From: RDXT01 sp033765305
GTDB taxonomy: Bacteria; Bacteroidota; Bacteroidia; J057
NCBI GenBank assembly: GCA_033765305.1
Contig: JANRID010000070.1
Location: 1 to 64,000, forward strand
Length of the DNA: 64,000 nt
Reading direction: 5' to 3'
Shown: piece after piece, positions 45,471 through 54,813 of the stretch
How the letters are laid out: each line of letters begins with the position of its first letter
Position numbering within the stretch: the first letter of the stretch is position 1
The notes under the pieces: generated by a model
Told to the model about the DNA's origin: nothing
Database searches by the model: none
Seen by the model: the letters and a program-made list of their open reading frames with translations, nothing else
Program-made: the position numbers and the translations under genes

Positions 45471-46019
45471 ATGGACCGCCGTCTGTTTCTGGGCATCGCC
45501 CCTGACGAAGCCACTTCGCAGCAGCTTCGGCGCTATGCCGCACTGGCGCAGGAGCGCGTGGAGGCCAGCTGGATTCCCGAGGAATCCTGGCATATCACCC
45601 AGTACTTCTTCGGTGCCGTGCAGGAGGAGGTGCTGCCCAACCTGCGAGCGATGCTTCGGCTGATTATCAGGCCTTTCCAGCCTTTCGGCCTGGAGTTCGA
45701 AGCCTTTGCCCTTGCGCCGCCGGGCCGCGCGCCGCGCATGGTCTGGGCGCAGTACCGCAAGCAGCCGGACTTCCGGCTGCTGTCCAGCCGCATCGATGAA
45801 GCGTACCGGCCCATCCAGCCCCTGCACCAGGCATGGCGCAGCCCGCTGCCCCACCTGACGCTGGCCCGCCTGCAGGCGCCGCCTGCGCGTCCCCTCCCCT
45901 ACCCCGAAGCCGGCGGACGGCCCGGCCGGCTTCCCGTCCGGGAGCTGATTCTCTGGGAATCGGAACTGCGGCCCGAAGGGTCCGTGTACACCCCCCTGGA
46001 CCGGTATCGGCTCGGCTGA
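45471..46019 (+). CDS. thpR: RNA 2',3'-cyclic phosphodiesterase (2'-5' ligase family)
   Basis: The 182-residue protein has the two HxTx motifs of the 2H phosphoesterase family: SWHITQYFFG (H41) and LPHLTLARL (H128). N terminus MDRRLFLGIAPDEATSQQL is typical of ThpR/LigT. Such enzymes hydrolyse 2',3'-cyclic phosphates on RNA and can ligate tRNA halves in vitro. The stop abuts the stop of the EEP gene with no bases between. Cytoplasmic. Confidence 0.9.
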   Translation: MDRRLFLGIAPDEATSQQLRRYAALAQERVEASWIPEESWHITQYFFGAVQEEVLPNLRAMLRLIIRPFQPFGLEFEAFALAPPGRAPRMVWAQYRKQPDFRLLSSRIDEAYRPIQPLHQAWRSPLPHLTLARLQAPPARPLPYPEAGGRPGRLPVRELILWESELRPEGSVYTPLDRYRLG

Positions 46020-47279
46020 TTACCAGGAAGGTATGACCAGCCTGAGGCTCGCGCTGCGTCCGGCGGCATCTTCGGCCCGGAGCACGTAGAGCCCCGGAGC
46101 CAGTGCCTGCGCATCCCATTCCCAGGCGCCGGCAGATGCCTCCACCGACGCTTCCCGCAGCAGCCGGCCCGAGAGGTCCAGGAGGCGCAGGCGCAGGCGG
46201 CCGCCTGCCGGATGATCCCAGCGCAGCGCGAGCCGGGAGCCGGAGGCTGGCTCCGGGGCCCAGATCCGGAATGCCGGCAGCATCTCCGCCGCCGGCGTCG
46301 CCCCGGACGCCTGCAGGCTCACCACCACCGGCAGGTGGTCGGAGGTGCGGCGGAGGTTGATGCAGACGGTGGAAGGTACGGTGGAATTGCCGGTGCAGGG
46401 AAGCTCGCTGTCGTAGCTGGTGCCGGGATTGCCAAGGGCGCGGTAGGTGCCGGGCACGATGCCGAAGCCGTCCTCGCCGTTCATGAAGGCCCGGCTCGCG
46501 AGGATAAAGTCGAAACGGTCGTCCATGCCGCCAGCGGAGCCGCAGTCGGTGGAGCTGCTGCGGGTGGACTGGGTATGCACTGCCGCATGGGCGGGGCCGG
46601 TCCAGCCGGAAGCCTTGCCGGCCGGATCGCGGAAGCGCAGGGCGGTATCCGGATGGAACACCAGCGTCTGAAATGCGGCCTCGCTGGCCGCGCCGACGTT
46701 GAGATCGCCGAAGAGGAGCACATGCTTGCCGGCATGGGCGGCCATCCAGTTCATGACGGCCTGCGCGGAGAAGTTGCGGTCGCTGACGTCCGAAGCGTTG
46801 TCGCCGGCTTTAAGGTGGGCCAGCAGACAGGTAAAAAACAGCGTATCCGCACCGGGCCGCCGCTCCGGCCGGATATACAGGGTGTAAGCCGTAATATCGC
46901 GGATGCCGCTGTTGGGCAGCACCTGCACGCGTTTGAGGCCGAAGAGCGCGGTATTGTAGAAGAGCTGATTGACCCGGTCGGAGCCTGCGCTGTTGGTAAA
47001 CCCGGCGGCAGCCATCTGGGTGGTATAGGTGCCGAAGGACAGCTGGCGGATGCCGTTGGTATAGCCAAGTTCGGGCGCCAGTTCGTTGACAGCCAGCAGA
47101 TCCGGGCGGTAATGGTCGAGGATGCTGCCGAGCCAGCCGTACTTGTCGAGGATGTTGACCGAGCCGCAGGGCAGGCCGAAGGCCAGCAGGTTGTACTGCA
47201 TGGCTTTGATCGTAAGGGTCTGGGCGGGCGAAACCTGCAGCCCGGCGAATAAGGCGGAGATACACAGCAACCAGCGCAT
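46020..47279 (-). CDS. Secreted endonuclease/exonuclease/phosphatase with T9SS domain
   Basis: The 419-residue protein has a signal peptide MRWLLCISALFAGLQVSPAQ. It then carries an EEP fold: AMQYNLLAFG, LLAVNELAPELGY (Glu ligand), LLAHLKAGDNASD, LLFGDLNVGAASE and the terminal RTSDHLPVVVSL (Asp-His). These families cut DNA, RNA or phosphoesters; substrate is unknown. The C-terminal 80 residues (FRIWAPEPASGSRLALRWDHP ... LYVLRAEDAAGRSASLRLVIPSW) are a T9SS sorting domain. Start is the ATG at 47279. It converges on thpR with zero gap. Confidence 0.85.
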   Translation of the reverse strand: MRWLLCISALFAGLQVSPAQTLTIKAMQYNLLAFGLPCGSVNILDKYGWLGSILDHYRPDLLAVNELAPELGYTNGIRQLSFGTYTTQMAAAGFTNSAGSDRVNQLFYNTALFGLKRVQVLPNSGIRDITAYTLYIRPERRPGADTLFFTCLLAHLKAGDNASDVSDRNFSAQAVMNWMAAHAGKHVLLFGDLNVGAASEAAFQTLVFHPDTALRFRDPAGKASGWTGPAHAAVHTQSTRSSSTDCGSAGGMDDRFDFILASRAFMNGEDGFGIVPGTYRALGNPGTSYDSELPCTGNSTVPSTVCINLRRTSDHLPVVVSLQASGATPAAEMLPAFRIWAPEPASGSRLALRWDHPAGGRLRLRLLDLSGRLLREASVEASAGAWEWDAQALAPGLYVLRAEDAAGRSASLRLVIPSW

Positions 47280-47394
47280 CGGCAAGGGTTTAGGCGGTAA
47301 ATTCAGCCTTTCCGGCATGATCAACAAATTTCGCGCGGATTAAGTTACATACCAGCGGGCAGGGTTCTGCCCATTTCAGACAACAGCCGAAGTC

Positions 47395-47871
47395 ATGACC
47401 TCTTCACTCAACTCCATCGGACTGGACGCCCAAGGCTCCAGGGTCCTGGCAAGCAAGCTCAATCAGCTGCTGGCCAACTATCAGGTGTTCTACATGAATG
47501 TGCGCGGGTTTCACTGGAACATCCGCGGGGAGAAGTTCTTCGAGCTGCACGCCAAGTTCGAGGAGCTGTACAACAACCTGCTGCTCAAGGTGGACGAAGT
47601 CGCCGAGCGGGTGCTGACGCTGCAGCAGACGCCGCTGCACGCCTACACGGACTATCTGGCGCAGTCGGCGGTGAAGGAAGTCCGCGATGTGAACAGCGGC
47701 CGCGAAGCGATCGCCCATATCCTGGATGCGTTCCGCGAGGTGCTGGTGCTGCAGCGCGAGCTGCTGGCGCTCTCGGCCGGGACCGGCGACGAGGGCACCA
47801 ATGCGCTCATGAGCGACTACATCCGCGAGCAGGAGAAGCTGGTGTGGATGTATTCGGCGTATCTGCAGTGA
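47395..47871 (+). CDS. dps: Dps ferritin-like DNA-binding protein
   Basis: The 158-residue protein has the Dps core: NQLLANYQVFYMNVRGFHWNIRGEKFFELHAKFEELYNN with ferroxidase-site His and Glu/Asp, and VDEVAERVLTL. Dps forms a 12-mer that stores iron and protects DNA. N-terminal residues MTSSLNSIGLD are short, so the DNA-binding tail is minimal. A GC hairpin follows the gene. Start is the ATG at 47395. Confidence 0.96.
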   Translation: MTSSLNSIGLDAQGSRVLASKLNQLLANYQVFYMNVRGFHWNIRGEKFFELHAKFEELYNNLLLKVDEVAERVLTLQQTPLHAYTDYLAQSAVKEVRDVNSGREAIAHILDAFREVLVLQRELLALSAGTGDEGTNALMSDYIREQEKLVWMYSAYLQ

Positions 47872-47882
47872 GATTGTGTCCG

Positions 47883-47923
47883 CCTGGCGCAGCGCAGGCC
47901 CTGACAGGCGGCGCTGCGCCAGG
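47883..47923. terminator. GC-rich inverted repeat after dps
   Basis: CCTGGCGCAGCGC pairs perfectly with GCGCTGCGCCAGG (13 bp) around a 15-nt loop. It lies 11 bases after the dps stop. There is no T run, so terminator function is uncertain. Confidence 0.5.
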
Positions 47924-48025
47924 ACTGGCCCCCCCAACTTATCCACAGCCCCAATATCCCGCCCTGGCCTGCGTTCAACAGGTTCGGTTTCCGGCCGCAG
48001 GCCCGCACACGTGGAAAAATTCCCC

Positions 48026-48055
48026 TTGGCGGCTTGCCGAAAACCTGTATCTTTT
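48026..48055 (+). promoter_or_regulatory. Promoter-like site for phoH
   Basis: TTG at 48026-48028 and TATCTTTT at 48048-48055, 19 bp apart, resemble the Bacteroidetes promoter. The phoH ATG is 28 bases downstream of the -7 element. Confidence 0.5.
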
Positions 48056-48083
48056 ACCTTGAAACGCACGCTGGAGAATCTGT

Positions 48084-49421
48084 ATGGACCCCACCCTCCC
48101 CGCTCGCAAAATATATGTCCTGGACACCTCGGTTCTGCTCCATGACAGCCACGCGATCGACCACTTTCAGGAGCACGACGTGGCGATCCCCATCACCGTC
48201 CTCGAAGAGATCGACACCTTCAAGCAGGGCAATGCCCATATCAGCTTCGAGGCCCGCGAATTCCTGCGGCTGATGGATCAGGTCGCAGGCGAATCGAACC
48301 TCCACGACTGGATTCCCATCGCCGGCGAAAACCGGGGCCGCCTCCGGGTCATCATGCCCCGGACCCCGCAGCGCATCGATGCCATCCGGGTCTTCAATGA
48401 AGACAAGCCCGACCACAAAATCCTCAACTCCGCCATCGCCCTCCAGGAAGAGGAACCCGATGCACGGGTGGCGCTCGTCTCCAAAGACATCAACCTGCGG
48501 CTGAAGGCCAAAGCCCTGCTGCTGCCTGCCGAAGACTACCTCACCGGCAAGGTCAAAAATGTCGAATCCCTCTACACGGGCATGACCCGCCTTGCCAATA
48601 TCGAGTCCGGCATCATCAACCAGATCTTCGAAGCGGGCTCCGTCGACCTCGGAACAGTCCTCCCGCAGCGGCCGCCGGATAATCATTTCTTCATCCTCAA
48701 AAACGGCACCCACTCCACCCTCGCCGCGTTCAATCCCGCCAGCAACAAGCTCGAGCGCGTCGAACGCTCCACCGCCTACGGCATCAAGCCCCGCAACGCG
48801 GAGCAGGCCTTCGCCCTGCACGCCATCTTCAACCCCGAAATCCGCCTCGTCACCATCCGCGGCGGCGCCGGCACCGGCAAAACCCTGCTTGCCCTGGCCG
48901 GCGCCATCGAGCAGCGCCGCGATTTCCGCCAGATCCTCATCGCCCGGCCTGTGGTGCCCCTCAGCAACAAGGACATCGGCTACCTGCCCGGCGATATCAA
49001 GGACAAGCTCGATCCCTACATGGAGCCGCTCTGGGACAACCTGAAGTTCATCAAAAACCAGTTCGGCATGAACGACAAGGGCTACAAGCAGATCGAGGAA
49101 ATGGTCCAGCAGGAGAAAATCATGATCACGCCCCTGGCCTATATCCGCGGGCGCAGCCTCTCCCGCGTCATCTTCATCGTGGATGAAGCCCAGAACCTGA
49201 CGCCCCACGAGATCAAGACCATCATCACCCGCGCCGGCGAGGGCACCAAGCTCATTTTCACCGGCGATATCCACCAGATCGATACGCCTTACCTCGACTC
49301 GCAGAGCAATGGCCTCTCCTATGTGATCGACCGGATGAAAGGGCAGCGTATCTATGCCCATATTACCCTCGAAAAAGGCGAACGCTCCGAGCTGGCCAAT
49401 CTGGCCAGCGAGCTGCTTTGA
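48084..49421 (+). CDS. phoH: PhoH-family ATPase with N-terminal PIN domain
   Basis: The 445-residue protein has a PIN domain (VLDTSVLLHD, D14; PITVLEEIDTF; LVSKDINLRLKA) and a PhoH-type NTPase domain with Walker A IRGGAGTGKTLLAL (about 262-275) and Walker B IFIVDEAQNLTPHEIKT, and a C-terminal LEKGERSELANLASELL. PhoH2-like PIN-PhoH proteins unwind and cut RNA in vitro. Cytoplasmic. It is a standalone gene with promoter and terminator of its own. Confidence 0.92.
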   Translation: MDPTLPARKIYVLDTSVLLHDSHAIDHFQEHDVAIPITVLEEIDTFKQGNAHISFEAREFLRLMDQVAGESNLHDWIPIAGENRGRLRVIMPRTPQRIDAIRVFNEDKPDHKILNSAIALQEEEPDARVALVSKDINLRLKAKALLLPAEDYLTGKVKNVESLYTGMTRLANIESGIINQIFEAGSVDLGTVLPQRPPDNHFFILKNGTHSTLAAFNPASNKLERVERSTAYGIKPRNAEQAFALHAIFNPEIRLVTIRGGAGTGKTLLALAGAIEQRRDFRQILIARPVVPLSNKDIGYLPGDIKDKLDPYMEPLWDNLKFIKNQFGMNDKGYKQIEEMVQQEKIMITPLAYIRGRSLSRVIFIVDEAQNLTPHEIKTIITRAGEGTKLIFTGDIHQIDTPYLDSQSNGLSYVIDRMKGQRIYAHITLEKGERSELANLASELL

Positions 49422-49447
49422 TGCAATGCCCTGATTTTCAGACTTAT

Positions 49448-49475
49448 GCACGCCAGCTCCCGCTGGCGTGCAACA
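49448..49475 (+). terminator. Terminator hairpin after phoH
   Basis: GCACGCCAGC and GCTGGCGTGC form a 10-bp stem around TCCC, followed by AACATTTTCC. It lies about 25 bases after the phoH stop. Confidence 0.7.
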
Positions 49476-49598
49476 TTTTCCGGCCGGACGGGTCAATACA
49501 GGCAGGATTCGCCCGTTGATATGGAGCCAATCCGCCGGATTGCGCAATCTGTCAGCTGATCAGCAAAACGGCTTCCCGACACCTGTTAACCTGTCCGT

Positions 49599-50378
49599 AT
49601 GCATTCATTCCGCACCCTTGCCATTCTGCTCTGCGCCGCCGCCCTTGCCGGGCTGAGCGCCTGCGACGCCCTGCTGCTGAACACCGTGGAGGTGGACGAA
49701 AGCGAAGCAGTTCTGCTGGTGATCGATGAGGAAAGCATCGACAACGGCAATGAACCCAACAATTTCTCCGAAACGGATGTCAACGACCAGCTGGCCGACG
49801 TGGGGCTGCGCGACCCGCTGGCCTTCTTTGAAGCCAATGCCGGCAAAACCATCGACCTCTACACGGGCGAGGTGGGCGACGAAGGCTGGTTTGCCTTGTC
49901 TGCGATCCCGCAAAGCTGGACCGATGCAGGCCCGCGCGACAACGGCGCCATCAACTACCTGACCCCCGGCCCGGGCCTCGGCGCCGGCGACCCGGACGAC
50001 GACCGCGAGATCCTGCTGGACAAGGTGCCCGATGTAACGCCCCTGCGCGCCGAGGGCCTGAGCATGCTCGTCGGCAAAACGGTGCTGGCGGTGGTATATG
50101 ACAGCGATGTATCCATCAATTATTCCCCGCTGCTGGGCAATCTGCAGGGCGCCAACCTGGGCCTCGTGGCGTTTGAGGTGCTGCGGGCCGTGGAGCGGCG
50201 CGACGGATCCACCGGCTCGCTGCCGCGTGTGACGGTCCGCATCCGGAGCGTAGAGGACATTTCCGCGCTGCCGCTGACGCTTTTCCGCAATGCGCCCGTG
50301 CCGTCTTCCTCGTCCGAGCCCTACGACACGGTACCGCCGGACAGCATTCCGGCCATCGAGACCGTGCCCGCCAACTGA
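49599..50378 (+). CDS. Lipoprotein of unknown function
   Basis: The 259-residue protein has a lipoprotein signal with lipobox LSAC (C22). The mature part is acidic (EVDESEAVLLVIDEESIDNGNEPNNFSETDVNDQL) with a possible globular domain at about 75-225 and a Ser/Pro-rich tail. I do not recognise a family. Probably anchored in a membrane with the body in the periplasm or on the surface. The stop is 7 bp from the stop of the convergent ABC-F gene. Confidence 0.65.
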   Translation: MHSFRTLAILLCAAALAGLSACDALLLNTVEVDESEAVLLVIDEESIDNGNEPNNFSETDVNDQLADVGLRDPLAFFEANAGKTIDLYTGEVGDEGWFALSAIPQSWTDAGPRDNGAINYLTPGPGLGAGDPDDDREILLDKVPDVTPLRAEGLSMLVGKTVLAVVYDSDVSINYSPLLGNLQGANLGLVAFEVLRAVERRDGSTGSLPRVTVRIRSVEDISALPLTLFRNAPVPSSSSEPYDTVPPDSIPAIETVPAN

Positions 50379-50385
50379 GCGGCGC

Positions 50386-52314
50386 TCAGCTGCCCAGTGC
50401 TTCGAGCTGCACGCCTACGGCTTCCCATGCCTGCATGGCTTCCTGCAGTTCGCGGCCCAGCCGCTCGTACTCGATCTGGGCGGCGTGCAGCCGGGCATAA
50501 TTGCCGGATGCAGCGGCCTCCGTCATCTGCTTTTCCGCCTCTGCCTGGACGGCCTCGAGCTGCGCAATGTGCAGTTCGAGGCTTTCCTGCTCTTTCTGCA
50601 GCTTGCGCAGGCGGTTTTTCTGCTGCTTCTGGGCCTGGGAATCCTGCTGCTGAGGCTGCTGCTTTTGCGGCATTCGCGGTGCCGGCACCGCACGCTGGGC
50701 TTCGCGCAGCGCCTCCTGGCGGCGCGCATTCCACTCCTCCCACTCGGCATAGGAGCCGGGGTACTCGCGCAGCTGGCGGTCTTCGATGTACCAGACCTTG
50801 TTCGATACCTCGCGGAGGAAAAACCGGTCGTGGGAAACCACCACATACGTGCCCTCGTAGGCGCGCAGGGCCTCGGTGAGCACCTGGATACTGCTGATAT
50901 CCAAGTGGTTGGTAGGCTCGTCCAGCAGGAGGAAATTGGCTTCGGACAGCAGCGCTTTCACCAGCGCCACCCTCGATTTTTCCCCGCCGGAGAGCACCCG
51001 GATGTGCTTGAAGACATCCTCGCCCGAAAACATGAAGCTTCCCAGCATGCCCCGCAGCTCGCCTTCGGTGCGGTCGGGCGCCGACTGCTGCACCTCGTCG
51101 AGGATGCTGAGGCCCAGGTTCAGGGCTTCGAGCTGGTGCTGGGCAAAAAAGCTGGCGTGCACATGGTAGCCTTCGGTGCGGCGGCCCTCGAAGGGCTCCC
51201 GGTCTGCCAGGATGCGCAGCAGGGTCGATTTGCCGAGGCCGTTGGCGCCGATGAGGGCGATCTTGTCGCCCCGGTTGACGATGGCCGAGGAATCGTGCAG
51301 GATCACGTTGTCGCCGTAGGCTTTGGAAATCTGGCTTACCGTCAGCACCTCCTTGCCCGGCTGCTGCCGGACCTTGAAGCGGATCTTCAGGTCGAAGCTT
51401 TCCTCCTCCGGCGCCTCGATGCGCTCCACCTTGTCCAGCTGCTTGATCTTGCTCTGCACCTGGGTGGCCTTGCTGGCCTTGGCACGGAAGCGGTTGATGA
51501 ATTTCTCCTGCTCGGCGAGGTATTTCTGCTGGCCCTCGAAGGCGCGCTGATGCTGCTCCTTGCGGAGGGCCTTTTCGGCCAGGTAGTAGCCGTAATTGCC
51601 GTTGTACACGTGGAGCTGGGACAACGAGAGCTCTACGATTTTCTCCGCGACGCGGTCCATGAAAAACCGGTCGTGGGAGACGAGGATGCAGGCACCGCGG
51701 AAGGTCTTGAGGTAATTTTCAAGCCACTGGATCGAGGGGAGGTCCAGGTGGTTGGTAGGTTCGTCGAGGAGGAGGACCTCCGGCTCCATGAGCAGCATGC
51801 GGGCCAGCAGCACGCGCATGCGCCAGCCGCCGGAAAAGGTATGGTAGGGCCGGCTGTGCTCGTGGGCAGCGAACCCCAGCCCGTCGAGCATGGCATGCAC
51901 CTCGGCATCGACGCGGCTGCCGCCGCGGGTCTCGAATTCGTCCTGGAGCGTTGCCAGGCGGTCCCAGTCGTCGGGGGCGCCGCCCTCCGTCTCGATAAAG
52001 CCGATCAGGCGGTCGATCTCGGCCTGCATGGCCAGCAGCGGGGCGAAGGCCTCGCGGGCTACCTCGAAGATCGGCTGCTCGGTGTGGAAGCTCAGCAGAT
52101 CCTGGTTGAAGAATGCCACGCGCGCATGCGCGGGTTTGGTCACCTGCCCTTCGGTGGGGGTGATTTCTCCGGCCATGATGCGCAGCAGGGTCGATTTGCC
52201 TGCGCCGTTGCGGCCCAGCAAGCCCACGCGCTCGCCCGGCAGAAACTGGTAGCGCACATTGCGGAACAGCCAGCGTTCGCCGAAGGCCAGCCCGATTTGA
52301 TCCAGCGTAATCAT
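50386..52314 (-). CDS. ABC-F family ATP-binding protein
   Basis: The 642-residue protein has two ABC domains in tandem and no membrane segments: first Walker A GRNGAGKSTLL (34-43), signature FSGGWRMRVLLARML and LLLDEPTNHLD; linker with KASKATQVQSKIKQLDKVERIEAPEEE; second Walker A GANGLGKSTLL, signature LSGGEKSRVALVKALL. The C-terminal region has a coiled coil (KNRLRKLQKEQESLELHIAQLEAV). ABC-F proteins bind ribosomes and rescue stalled or antibiotic-inhibited translation. Which subtype is uncertain (Uup/YdiF-like). Start is the ATG at 52314. Confidence 0.92.
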   Translation of the reverse strand: MITLDQIGLAFGERWLFRNVRYQFLPGERVGLLGRNGAGKSTLLRIMAGEITPTEGQVTKPAHARVAFFNQDLLSFHTEQPIFEVAREAFAPLLAMQAEIDRLIGFIETEGGAPDDWDRLATLQDEFETRGGSRVDAEVHAMLDGLGFAAHEHSRPYHTFSGGWRMRVLLARMLLMEPEVLLLDEPTNHLDLPSIQWLENYLKTFRGACILVSHDRFFMDRVAEKIVELSLSQLHVYNGNYGYYLAEKALRKEQHQRAFEGQQKYLAEQEKFINRFRAKASKATQVQSKIKQLDKVERIEAPEEESFDLKIRFKVRQQPGKEVLTVSQISKAYGDNVILHDSSAIVNRGDKIALIGANGLGKSTLLRILADREPFEGRRTEGYHVHASFFAQHQLEALNLGLSILDEVQQSAPDRTEGELRGMLGSFMFSGEDVFKHIRVLSGGEKSRVALVKALLSEANFLLLDEPTNHLDISSIQVLTEALRAYEGTYVVVSHDRFFLREVSNKVWYIEDRQLREYPGSYAEWEEWNARRQEALREAQRAVPAPRMPQKQQPQQQDSQAQKQQKNRLRKLQKEQESLELHIAQLEAVQAEAEKQMTEAAASGNYARLHAAQIEYERLGRELQEAMQAWEAVGVQLEALGS

Positions 52315-52395
52315 TGCGGGGGCAAAGATAAGGGAAAATTCCGGTGGCGCGGCCCCGGCGGGCAAGGCCCCGCAAGCCCCTGCCCGCCGGGCGGT

Positions 52396-53016
52396 TCAGC
52401 GCTTCGCTACCACCAAGGCCAGCCCGCGCCCGTGGCCCTGCATGATGGCGAGGTTGATCCAGGCCAGGGCGAACTGCTCCAGCAGCTCCGCCTTGTCGTC
52501 GCCGCCGAAATCCCAGCAGGCTCCGAAGCCCAGGTCGGCGGCCAGCTGCTGCGCCACGGCTTTGGCCCCGGCATGGCTGCCCGCTGCAAACATATCGATG
52601 CCTTTACCGCCGTACACCGGGTTGGCCATGTTCTCGAAGCCCGTGGAGTTGAAGCACTTCACCACCTGTTCGAGCCCGCATTCGGCCTTGAGGTAGTGCA
52701 GCACCGTAGGATGCGGCTCCGGACGGCGGCGGATGGAGTTGGTGGTGTCGATGACGGTTTTGTCCCGCGCAAACCGGCTGAGGAGGTCCTTCATCTGCAC
52801 GACAGCCTCCGGCGGTGTAGCCAGCACCACGGCGTCGGCTTCCGCCATGGCAGTTTCAGGCAGGACGAAGCTGTCCTCGCCGAGCACGGCGGCCAGCTTC
52901 CGGGATTTTTCAGACAGGGGAAACTGCGCACCGATCCGCACCGTGTGCCCGGCGCGGCGGAACCCTTGGGCGAGCGCGCCGCCTACATTGCCCCCGCCGA
53001 TGATGGCGATGTTCAT
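52396..53016 (-). CDS. NADP-dependent F420 oxidoreductase-like protein
   Basis: The 206-residue protein has a Rossmann fold with GGGNVGGAL (residues 7-15) and the second strand GHTVRIG. The segment ADAVVLATPPEAVVQMKDLL and CFNSTGFENMANP resembles the NADP-binding F420-reductase/pyrroline-carboxylate reductase-like group, also close to a Bacteroidetes-wide family of uncertain reaction. Start is the ATG at 53016; the open frame continues upstream into the bestrophin gene region but is not coding there. It is 116 bp from the bestrophin stop. Confidence 0.78.
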   Translation of the reverse strand: MNIAIIGGGNVGGALAQGFRRAGHTVRIGAQFPLSEKSRKLAAVLGEDSFVLPETAMAEADAVVLATPPEAVVQMKDLLSRFARDKTVIDTTNSIRRRPEPHPTVLHYLKAECGLEQVVKCFNSTGFENMANPVYGGKGIDMFAAGSHAGAKAVAQQLAADLGFGACWDFGGDDKAELLEQFALAWINLAIMQGHGRGLALVVAKR

Positions 53017-53132
53017 ATGTCGAAGATCAATCACGTAACCTTGCAATATACCCATTCCGCAGGATGCTGCCGCACAAACATGCGGGGCAGCAGATGCCCC
53101 CGGCTGCGGGCCGTTCCGGAGCGCGGTACGGC

Positions 53133-54068
53133 CTAGGCCAGAAACCCCCTGGCAGGCAGCACGCTGGCAGGCAGGTCCAGCCCGGCCATTTCCTTCAGAT
53201 CGCGCTCGATGGTATTGCACAGGGCAGTCATCGGCACGTCGGTGATGCGGTTCTCGAAGGGGTCTTCGTTTACCTCCCCTACCCGGCCCATGACGCCGAA
53301 TACAAAGGAAATCAGCACCGAAACCGGCACCATCAGCGAAGCTGCGCCCATGCGGGCAAAGTCGCCGATGAGGCTGAACGGCAGCACGGCCATGAACACC
53401 AGCAGAAACAGCTTGGTAAAAAAGTGGTACTGCCGCAGCAGCGGGGTGTTTTTGATGCGCTCGCAGCCGCCCTGGAAGGTACTGAAGCTGGCCAGCGTGG
53501 GCTCCAGGCTGATGTTGTCGAAGGCGCCGAGGATGCCGAGGCGCACGCCTTCCTTGATGCGCATGCCCTGGGCGAAGAGCAGGGCGTTGGGGATGTTCTG
53601 GCTGGCGGCGGCGCGTTCGAATTCGCCGGGCGGCAGCAGCGGGCGCAGCGCTTCGGCATCTGCCTCGCGGCGCAGGTGCAGGCGCAGCGCATGCGCAAAG
53701 GCGATCTGCCGCAGCACCAGCTCGCGGGCATAGGCATCGGCCTGCTCCTGCGGAACCTTTCCGGTCGCTGCGGCATCCGCCGCATTGGCGATCACCTGCC
53801 GGGCAAAGATCCGGCTGCTGTTGACAATGCTGCCCCAGAGCGTGCGGGCTTCCCACCAGCGCCCGTAGGCGTTGTTGTTGCGGAAAGCGATGAAGATCGC
53901 CAGGGCGCTGCCCAGAATGGCCGCCACCGAAAAGGGCAGGCTTGCCTTTTCGAGGTGCCTGCTGTAGTAGAGGTACCACACGCCCGCCGACAGCAGCAGG
54001 GACGCGGCCAGCTCGGCCCGCATGTAGCGGATCACGGCGACGGGATTGAAGATTTTGCGGAGAATCAT
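53133..54068 (-). CDS. Bestrophin-family ion channel
   Basis: The 311-residue protein has the bestrophin/UPF0187 pattern: SVAAILGSALAIFIAFRNNNAYGRWWEARTLWGSIVNSSR near the N terminus (helix 2 and the following conserved segment), then two helices around KLFLLVFMAVLPFSLIGDFA and VPVSVLISFVFGVMGRVGEVNEDPFE. Bacterial members form pentameric channels passing sodium or chloride. It is inner-membrane. No partner gene is evident. Confidence 0.88.
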   Translation of the reverse strand: MILRKIFNPVAVIRYMRAELAASLLLSAGVWYLYYSRHLEKASLPFSVAAILGSALAIFIAFRNNNAYGRWWEARTLWGSIVNSSRIFARQVIANAADAAATGKVPQEQADAYARELVLRQIAFAHALRLHLRREADAEALRPLLPPGEFERAAASQNIPNALLFAQGMRIKEGVRLGILGAFDNISLEPTLASFSTFQGGCERIKNTPLLRQYHFFTKLFLLVFMAVLPFSLIGDFARMGAASLMVPVSVLISFVFGVMGRVGEVNEDPFENRITDVPMTALCNTIERDLKEMAGLDLPASVLPARGFLA

Positions 54069-54159
54069 GTCGTTTCCAGCGGTTTAAGGTTCTGCCCTGA
54101 TCCGGTTGGCGGCGGGGCTGCCGGGCCGTCTGCGGATGCGCCCGGCAGCCCGTGCGCCG

Positions 54160-54813
54160 TCAGAATTCATGCCTGATAAAGAGGCCGGCGTTGCTGAAGA
54201 AGCTCCAGGCGCTGCCTGTTTCGGTCTGCGAAAAATCCGCCCCCAGGCCATACTGCCAATGCCCGGTTTTGAGGCCTGCGCGGCCCCGCTGCACGAGGCT
54301 CAGGCTGCCGTCTGCCTGGGCAGGAACTGCCGCCAGCGACTCCAGCTGAAAAAAGCCGCCCAGCCGGGCTGTAAAAGCAGGCGTGCAGCGCACCAGCGCA
54401 AACACATCCACCACAGGACGCGCGTTCAGCTCGCTCACGGCCCAGCCGAAAACGGTCCAGCGCCTGCCCAGATGCGCGTACTGCAGCCCGGCCTTGGCAA
54501 ATACGCCCCGGCTGAGAATCTGCGCTACGGCCACCGGGGCAACGCCCTTCAGCGATGCGCGGTTCCAGGAAACCGCCCCGGTAAAGCCGAACTGCGGCGG
54601 GCTGGCGGCGGCTGTCTGCCGGTACTCCACGGCGGCGCGGCTTCGGCTGAAAAAGAGCCATTCCGAAGGCTGCCCCTCGCGGTTCTGGAAAAACCGGAAG
54701 AACATGATGTCCACCGTCGTGCGCTGGTGCCCAGCCAGCACCTCCACCGGGATCTGGGCTGCGGCGGGCCGGGCAGCCGCCAGCAGGAGCGCCAGGAGGA
54801 AGCGCGCGCTCAT
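54160..54813 (-). CDS. Secreted outer-membrane beta-barrel-like protein
   Basis: The 217-residue protein has a signal peptide (MSARFLLALLLAAARPAAAQ). The rest alternates short hydrophobic strands and turns (EWLFFSRSRAAVEYRQT; FGFTGAVSWNRASLKGVAPVAV; GVFAKAGLQYAHLGRRWTVFGWAVSEL; YGLGADFSQTETGSAWSFFSNAGLFIRHEF), and it ends in Phe, typical of barrel-type outer-membrane proteins. It overlaps the DJ-1/PfpI gene start by 4 bp (ATGA), so the two are coupled. Function is unknown. Confidence 0.7.
   Translation of the reverse strand: MSARFLLALLLAAARPAAAQIPVEVLAGHQRTTVDIMFFRFFQNREGQPSEWLFFSRSRAAVEYRQTAAASPPQFGFTGAVSWNRASLKGVAPVAVAQILSRGVFAKAGLQYAHLGRRWTVFGWAVSELNARPVVDVFALVRCTPAFTARLGGFFQLESLAAVPAQADGSLSLVQRGRAGLKTGHWQYGLGADFSQTETGSAWSFFSNAGLFIRHEF

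Noticed and set aside
53017..53979. Long extension of the F420-type reductase frame upstream
   Set aside because: The extension runs through the bestrophin gene in another frame and has no domain.
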